Positions 34,294 through 37,546 of a stretch of 37,546 nt of DNA are shown piece after piece. The translations under genes were made by a program, and so were the position numbers. Source of the stretch: Clostridia bacterium (GTDB lineage Bacteria; Bacillota_A; Clostridia; UMGS1883; HGM11501); NCBI GenBank assembly GCA_017536285.1, contig JAFXHP010000115.1, positions 1 through 37,546 on the forward strand. The letters are read 5' to 3'. A model generated the notes under the pieces. That model saw only the letters and a program-made list of their open reading frames with translations, did no database searches and was not told where the DNA came from. Position 1 is the stretch's first letter. The number at the start of each line of letters is the position of its first letter.

Positions 34294-34395
34294 TTAACCA
34301 AAAATTGTCTTTCCTGCGGATCCAAGATCGTTAAAAGCTTCAACAACGCGTGCTGCCATACCCTCTTCGCCCTTCTTTAAGTAGCCTCTGAGTCC
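34294..34395 (-). pseudogene. fba: 3' end remnant of a fructose-bisphosphate aldolase gene
   Basis: On the minus strand GYLKKGEEGMAARVVEAF and NDLGSAGKTIFG-stop match the last 30 residues of the intact aldolase (SYLKKGEEGMASRVVEAC, NDLESAGKTIFR). Differences include synonymous and replacement changes, so this is a diverged allele or paralogue, not a fresh copy. Homology fades near 34395, with a frame slip. Confidence 0.75.
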
Positions 34396-34412
34396 TCACG
34401 GTTAAAATTAAC

Positions 34413-34441
34413 TTGACAAGTTTTGTTTTTTGTGGTATAAT
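34413..34441 (+). promoter_or_regulatory. Consensus promoter of the toxin gene
   Basis: TTGACA (34413-34418), 17 bp, TATAAT (34436-34441), with TGG giving an extended -10. All 12 core positions match the consensus. Arms CAAGTTTTG (34417-34425) and CAAAACTTG (34466-34474) form an inverted repeat around the -10 and start site, a possible operator. Confidence 0.8.
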
Positions 34442-34478
34442 ATATATAAGCTATTAAATACCCCACAAAACTTGCTAC

Positions 34479-34508
34479 ACAGACGGTTTTTACCTTCTGT
34501 CTATTTTT
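34479..34508 (+). terminator. Leader hairpin before the toxin gene, possible attenuator
   Basis: ACAGAcGGT pairs with ACCtTCTGT around TTTT (34479-34500), followed by CTATTTTTG. It is a weak terminator-like hairpin between promoter and toxin start. Confidence 0.4.
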
Positions 34509-34550
34509 GTCGCCATTTTTTAGCTTAATAAGTCAAAAGGAGGTGATTAT

Positions 34551-35060
34551 ATGCGCTACAGCACAACATGGAAAAACTGGAAGACTATACCTGACTTGAA
34601 AACATGCTTGATTTGCAGTAAAAATAATGGTAAAATATATGGTATAAATGATATAGTTCTGCCTGCTCCTCCAATTCATTTAAATTGCAGATGCACGATA
34701 GAACGAATAAAAACCATTTTAGCCGGAACGGCAACAACCCAGGGAAGAAATGGTGCAGACTGGCATTTGAAAATTTATGGAAAATTGCCCAATTATTATA
34801 TAAGCAATAATTATGCCAAAAAGTTAGGATATGTAGATTATCTGGGAAATCTTTCAACTGTCGCTCCTGGCAAAATGCTTTTCAAAGGTATATACCGGAA
34901 CAAAAACGGACATTTGCCCGACGCCCCAAACAGAGTATGGTATGAAGCAGACATCAACTATGTTTCAGGATACAGGGGAACCGAAAGAGTACTGTTTTCA
35001 AACGACGGGCTAATCTTTGTAACCTATGACCATTATGACACATTTATAGAAATCGATTAA
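34551..35060 (+). CDS. MuF-tail/barnase-like ribonuclease toxin
   Basis: 169 aa, two parts. Residues 1-58 resemble the C-terminal end of phage Mu F / SPP1 gp7-type head proteins: Cys19, Cys22, Gly27, His43, Cys46 and Cys48 (TCLIC ... IHLNCRCT). Residues 66-169 align along almost all of barnase: DWHLKIYGKLPNYYI, GNLSTVAPGK, RVWYEADINYVSGYR, DHYDTFIEI. Barnase Glu73, Arg83, Arg87 and His102 correspond to Glu132, Arg142, Arg146 and His161; barnase Lys27 is replaced by Asn86. The start has AAAAGGAGGTGA. No signal peptide. A barstar gene follows 12 bases later. The bulk of a MuF protein is missing, so it may be an orphan toxin tip. Confidence 0.88.
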   Translation: MRYSTTWKNWKTIPDLKTCLICSKNNGKIYGINDIVLPAPPIHLNCRCTIERIKTILAGTATTQGRNGADWHLKIYGKLPNYYISNNYAKKLGYVDYLGNLSTVAPGKMLFKGIYRNKNGHLPDAPNRVWYEADINYVSGYRGTERVLFSNDGLIFVTYDHYDTFIEID

Positions 35061-35072
35061 GGAGGATTTTTA

Positions 35073-35399
35073 ATGTACGGTGATATAAAAGACCCCAATG
35101 CTTTCAAACCTATAACGGAAAATCCTATTATTCTGGACTTTTCCGGATGCAAATATTTAGGTGAAATTCATTTAATCTTAAAAACAAAATTCGGTTTGCC
35201 GGATTATTACGGAAAAAACTGGGATGCTCTATGGGATTGTTTAAGCGGATTATTTTACCGGAGAGGTAATTTTAAGGTGAATATAGTAGGCTTTATGTCC
35301 CTTCCGGAAGATTTAAGAGAATATTGCAAAGCCATGCTTGAAATTTTTGAAGATGTTCACGAAGAAACACCAAATGTGGTTTTCGAGCTTATTTCTTAA
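35073..35399 (+). CDS. Barstar-family RNase inhibitor, paralogue 2 (cognate)
   Basis: 108 aa. LPDYYGKNWDALWDCLSG (42-59) matches the barstar segment LPEYYGENLDALWDCLTG; Asp51, Trp54 and Asp55 equal barstar Asp35, Trp38 and Asp39. TTAAGGAGGATTTTTA immediately follows the toxin stop, so toxin and inhibitor are made from one transcript. It should block the barnase-like RNase in the cytoplasm. It differs from paralogue 1 mainly at residues 28-30 and 58-67. Confidence 0.92.
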   Translation: MYGDIKDPNAFKPITENPIILDFSGCKYLGEIHLILKTKFGLPDYYGKNWDALWDCLSGLFYRRGNFKVNIVGFMSLPEDLREYCKAMLEIFEDVHEETPNVVFELIS

Positions 35400-35413
35400 G
35401 ACACAAAAAATAG

Positions 35414-35440
35414 CGGCAGATGCAAAAGCATCTGCCGTAA
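35414..35440 (+). terminator. Terminator-like hairpin after barstar 2
   Basis: Perfect 10-bp stem CGGCAGATGC/GCATCTGCCG with loop AAAA, 15 bases after the stop. The following tract is A/T-rich but not a clean T-run. Confidence 0.6.
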
Positions 35441-35456
35441 TTATAAAATTCGCACC

Positions 35457-35549
35457 GAAAAAATCCTATTTGGATTTTTTATTTACATCGCCTACGCTTT
35501 AACGCTCCGGCAATGTCTCGATAAAATTTTCTTTGTTGAAAATTTTATC
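35457..35549 (-). repeat. Three-hairpin repeat, copy 3 (contains fba stop codon)
   Basis: Hairpin 1: 35458-35466 with 35472-35480 (9 bp, loop of 5). Hairpin 2: 35485-35492 with 35509-35516 (7 of 8 pairs, loop TACGCTTTAACGCTCC). Hairpin 3: 35520-35531 with 35538-35549 (12 bp, loop TTTGTT). Same order, loop sizes and CTCG linker as the rpoD copies, but different stem sequences. The fba stop codon (35547-35545) is in hairpin 3. Along the fba mRNA, hairpin 1 ends in GGATTTTTTC, terminator-like. Confidence 0.75.
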
Positions 35550-36573
35550 TAAAAATTGTCTTTCCTGCGCTCTCTAAGTCGTTACAAGCTTCAACAACAC
35601 GGGAAGCCATACCCTCTTCGCCCTTCTTTAAGTAAGAACGGGGATCGTACATCTTCTTGTTACCAACTTCGCCTTCAATCTTAAGCATACCGTCATAGTT
35701 CTTGAACATATGGTCAACTACGGGCTTGGAGAAAGCATACTGTGTATCTGTGTCGATGTTCATCTTGATTACGCCATAGCCAAGTGTTTCCTTGATTTCT
35801 TCCTTGGAAGAACCGGATCCGCCGTGGAATACCAAGAAGAAGCCCTTGTCAGCGCCGTATTTAGCCTTTAATGCATCCTGTCCGTTTTTAAGGATGGAGG
35901 GATTAAGCTTTACGTTACCGGGCTTATATACGCCGTGAACGTTACCGAAGGTTGCGGCAACGGTGTATGTTCCCTTAATGTCCTTAAGAGCATCATAAAC
36001 CTTTAACATATCTTCGGGAGTTGTGTATAACTTATCGTTTGATACGCCTTCGTTGTTCTGTCCGTCTTCTTCGCCGCCTACAACGCCGGTTTCAACTTCC
36101 AAAACGATGTCGTTTGCTGCACAGCGAGCGAAAAGCTCCTTTGCAACAGCGATGTTTTCATCAAGAGTAATGTCGCTGCCGTCGAACATATGGCTGTTGA
36201 AAAGATTGGGACGGCCTTCTGCTCTTCTTTTTTCTGTTTCAGCTATAAGAGGAAGCATAAAGGATTCAAGCTTGCCCTTTGTGCAGTGGTCTGTGTGAAG
36301 TGCAACATATACGTTGTACTTTTCAGCCATTAATCTAACGTGGTCGGCAAGGCTTATTGCACCAAGTACCTTATCCTTTACGTTAAGACCGGATGCAAAC
36401 TCAGCTCCGCCAACGGAAACCTGCACGATACCGTCAGACTTAGCGTCAGCAAGACCCTTAAGTACTGCGTTTGCAGTTTCCATAGAGGAAACGTTTACAG
36501 CGGGATATGCATAGTGATTGTCATATGCCGCCTTCATCATATTTAAATACTGTTCATAATTTACTACAGGCAT
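35545..36573 (-). CDS. fba: Class II fructose-bisphosphate aldolase
   Basis: 342 aa, the longer class IIA type. Zinc and catalytic motifs: LHTDHCTKGK near 93-102, EVETGVVGGEEDG near 159-171, FGNVHGVYKPG and VFHGGSGSS further on, then NIDTDTQYAF. It cleaves fructose-1,6-bisphosphate to glyceraldehyde-3-phosphate and DHAP in glycolysis. A GGAGGTTTTACC leader and a full-consensus promoter support high expression. Its 3' end is duplicated as a remnant 1.25 kb downstream. Confidence 0.95.
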   Translation of the reverse strand: MPVVNYEQYLNMMKAAYDNHYAYPAVNVSSMETANAVLKGLADAKSDGIVQVSVGGAEFASGLNVKDKVLGAISLADHVRLMAEKYNVYVALHTDHCTKGKLESFMLPLIAETEKRRAEGRPNLFNSHMFDGSDITLDENIAVAKELFARCAANDIVLEVETGVVGGEEDGQNNEGVSNDKLYTTPEDMLKVYDALKDIKGTYTVAATFGNVHGVYKPGNVKLNPSILKNGQDALKAKYGADKGFFLVFHGGSGSSKEEIKETLGYGVIKMNIDTDTQYAFSKPVVDHMFKNYDGMLKIEGEVGNKKMYDPRSYLKKGEEGMASRVVEACNDLESAGKTIFR

Positions 36574-36604
36574 GGTAAAACCTCCAAATAAAAAATTTCG
36601 ATTA

Positions 36605-36633
36605 ATTATAACACAATTTCTAAATTATGTCAA
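36605..36633 (-). promoter_or_regulatory. fba: Consensus promoter of fba
   Basis: Minus-strand TTGACA (36633-36628), 17 bp, TATAAT (36610-36605): all 12 core bases match, about 32 bases before the start codon. Confidence 0.85.
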
Positions 36634-36715
36634 TTATTTAACCATATTATTCTTTCATATCTTTTCCCGCTTTCGCATAAAATAACCTCAGAAACTGTGT
36701 AAAAGGAGTATTTTT

Positions 36716-37192
36716 ATGTGGAAAAAGTATAAACCCTATATAATATCATGTGCCATTGCCTTAGCTGTTGGCGGACTTTCTGCCCTTTTAACCAAGGGAA
36801 ATATGGACCTTGCCAAGGATACCGTAATGCCGCCCTTATCACCGCCTGCCTTTTTATTTCCCATAGTCTGGAGCATTTTATACATCCTTATGGGAATTGC
36901 CTCGGCAATAGTTTATTTAAGAAGGACGGCTCTGCCCAATGAAGCAAGATGTGCACTGACGGTTTATGCCGCATCCCTCATCTTCAACTTTTTCTGGAGC
37001 ATAATCTTTTTTAATCTCCGTGCCTTTTTGGCATCCTTTATCTGGTTAATCATTTTGTGGGTTTTAATTATCCTCTGCATAAAAAAGTTTTATCCCTTTT
37101 CAAAAACGGCGTCCTACCTTATGGTTCCCTATCTTTTGTGGGTAACTTTTGCCGGCTATCTTAACCTTATGATTTATATCTTGAACAGATAA
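36716..37192 (+). CDS. tspO: TspO/MBR family membrane protein
   Basis: 158 aa, five transmembrane helices. Family marks: PPLSPPAFLFPIVWSILYILMG (41-62; P-x-W-x-x-LY core), FNFFWSIIFF and a final WVTFAGYLNL. Bacterial TspO proteins bind porphyrins and affect tetrapyrrole or stress responses. AAAAGGAGTATTTTT precedes the ATG. Its last 26 bases overlap the convergent gatB end. Confidence 0.92.
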   Translation: MWKKYKPYIISCAIALAVGGLSALLTKGNMDLAKDTVMPPLSPPAFLFPIVWSILYILMGIASAIVYLRRTALPNEARCALTVYAASLIFNFFWSIIFFNLRAFLASFIWLIILWVLIILCIKKFYPFSKTASYLMVPYLLWVTFAGYLNLMIYILNR

Positions 37193-37546
37193 TTTCCTTT
37201 AAGGCTTCCTCTGCCTTTTTTGCATCTGCCCTGCCCTTTGTTTCCTTCATTATTTTTCCGATAAGCGGGGCTATCGCCTTTTCCTTTCCTTCTAAAAAAT
37301 CCGAAATTGCCTTTTCGTTTCCGATTATTACATTTTCTGCTATCTTTATAAGCTCATCATCTGAAATCGGGGCAAAATCCTCTTTTCTGAAAAGCTCGGA
37401 AAAAGGCTTTTTTTCCTCAAACATTTTATCGAAAATTTTCTTATCGAATCGCTTTTCGATTTTTCCCTTTGCCATAAGTGAAAGGACATATAAAACATCG
37501 GATGCTGTGGGTAGAATTTCGCCGTTTTCCCTTGTTTCCTCATCCA
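37167..37546 (-). CDS. gatB: Aspartyl/glutamyl-tRNA amidotransferase subunit B, C-terminal part
   Basis: The frame is open to the window edge, so the 5' end lies outside. The visible ~125 residues match the GatB tail (YqeY-like domain): SDDELIKIAENVI, FLEGKEKAIAPLIGKIMKET and KGRADAKKAEEALKE. GatB, with GatA and GatC, converts Glu-tRNA(Gln) or Asp-tRNA(Asn) to the amide. YqeY itself shares this domain, but the upstream residues DVLYVLSLMAKGKI fit GatB better. Confidence 0.85.
   Translation of the reverse strand, partial: DEETRENGEILPTASDVLYVLSLMAKGKIEKRFDKKIFDKMFEEKKPFSELFRKEDFAPISDDELIKIAENVIIGNEKAISDFLEGKEKAIAPLIGKIMKETKGRADAKKAEEALKEIICSRYKS

Noticed and set aside
30846..35544. Intact prophage
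   Set aside because: Only the MuF tail stub hints at phage; no capsid, portal, terminase, integrase or lysis genes are present.

Overview
The window looks like a chromosomal segment of a low-GC Gram-positive anaerobe of class Clostridia. Indicators are the Firmicutes-type class III fructose-1,6-bisphosphatase, the dnaG-rpoD-trmK order, strong AGGAGG ribosome binding sites, several TTG/GTG starts and AT-rich consensus promoters. Genus cannot be told from sequence reading alone. No rRNA, tRNA, CRISPR array or transposase was seen.

Layout. 1-2 kb: the 3' end of a His-rich heavy-metal/manganese exporter and a secreted transglutaminase-like protein. 2-4.3 kb (minus): class III FBPase and a small protein. 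4.4-9.2 kb (plus): potABC polyamine transporter genes without a potD, then two membrane proteins. 9.3-13.5 kb: an Asp-box beta-propeller hydrolase and a DapA/NanA-type aldolase, transcribed away from an AraC regulator and a lipid kinase gene. Two 16-bp direct repeats 21 bp apart lie between the divergent promoters. 13.6-26.8 kb (minus): a 15-gene housekeeping run, pyrH-frr-uppS-cdsA-dxr-rseP-nusB-xseA-xseB-ispA-DUF212-dgt-dnaG-rpoD-trmK, covering nucleotide, isoprenoid, cell-wall lipid and replication/transcription functions. A repeat-rich 313-bp gap separates rpoD from trmK. 27-29.9 kb (plus): a peptidoglycan-binding-domain protein and two related multipass membrane proteins built from a repeated module. 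30-30.8 kb: a TIM-barrel sugar isomerase gene. 30.8-35.4 kb: a toxin/immunity island. 35.5-37.5 kb: class II fructose-bisphosphate aldolase, TspO, and the 3' end of gatB.

The most interesting part is the island at 30.85-35.4 kb. It holds a short gene that fuses the cysteine/histidine tail of a phage MuF-type head protein to a barnase-like RNase, followed by a barstar-like inhibitor gene. About 3.6 kb away is a second barstar gene preceded by a ghost of the same toxin gene that has lost the whole RNase domain. Between them lies a minus-strand run of small membrane-anchored proteins, at least one of which looks like an NTF2-fold immunity protein. That run is driven by a promoter on a 50-bp direct repeat that also carries the promoter of the neighbouring isomerase gene. 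The intact toxin cassette is flanked by two direct copies of the fba 3' end, one of them a diverged remnant.

A second item is a three-hairpin repeat found twice downstream of rpoD and once downstream of fba. Its stems differ between loci yet still pair, while the loops and a linker are kept. At rpoD copy 2 and at fba the gene's stop codon falls at the same place in the last hairpin. Together the observations suggest a locus repeatedly remodelled by recombination and by small palindromic repeats.
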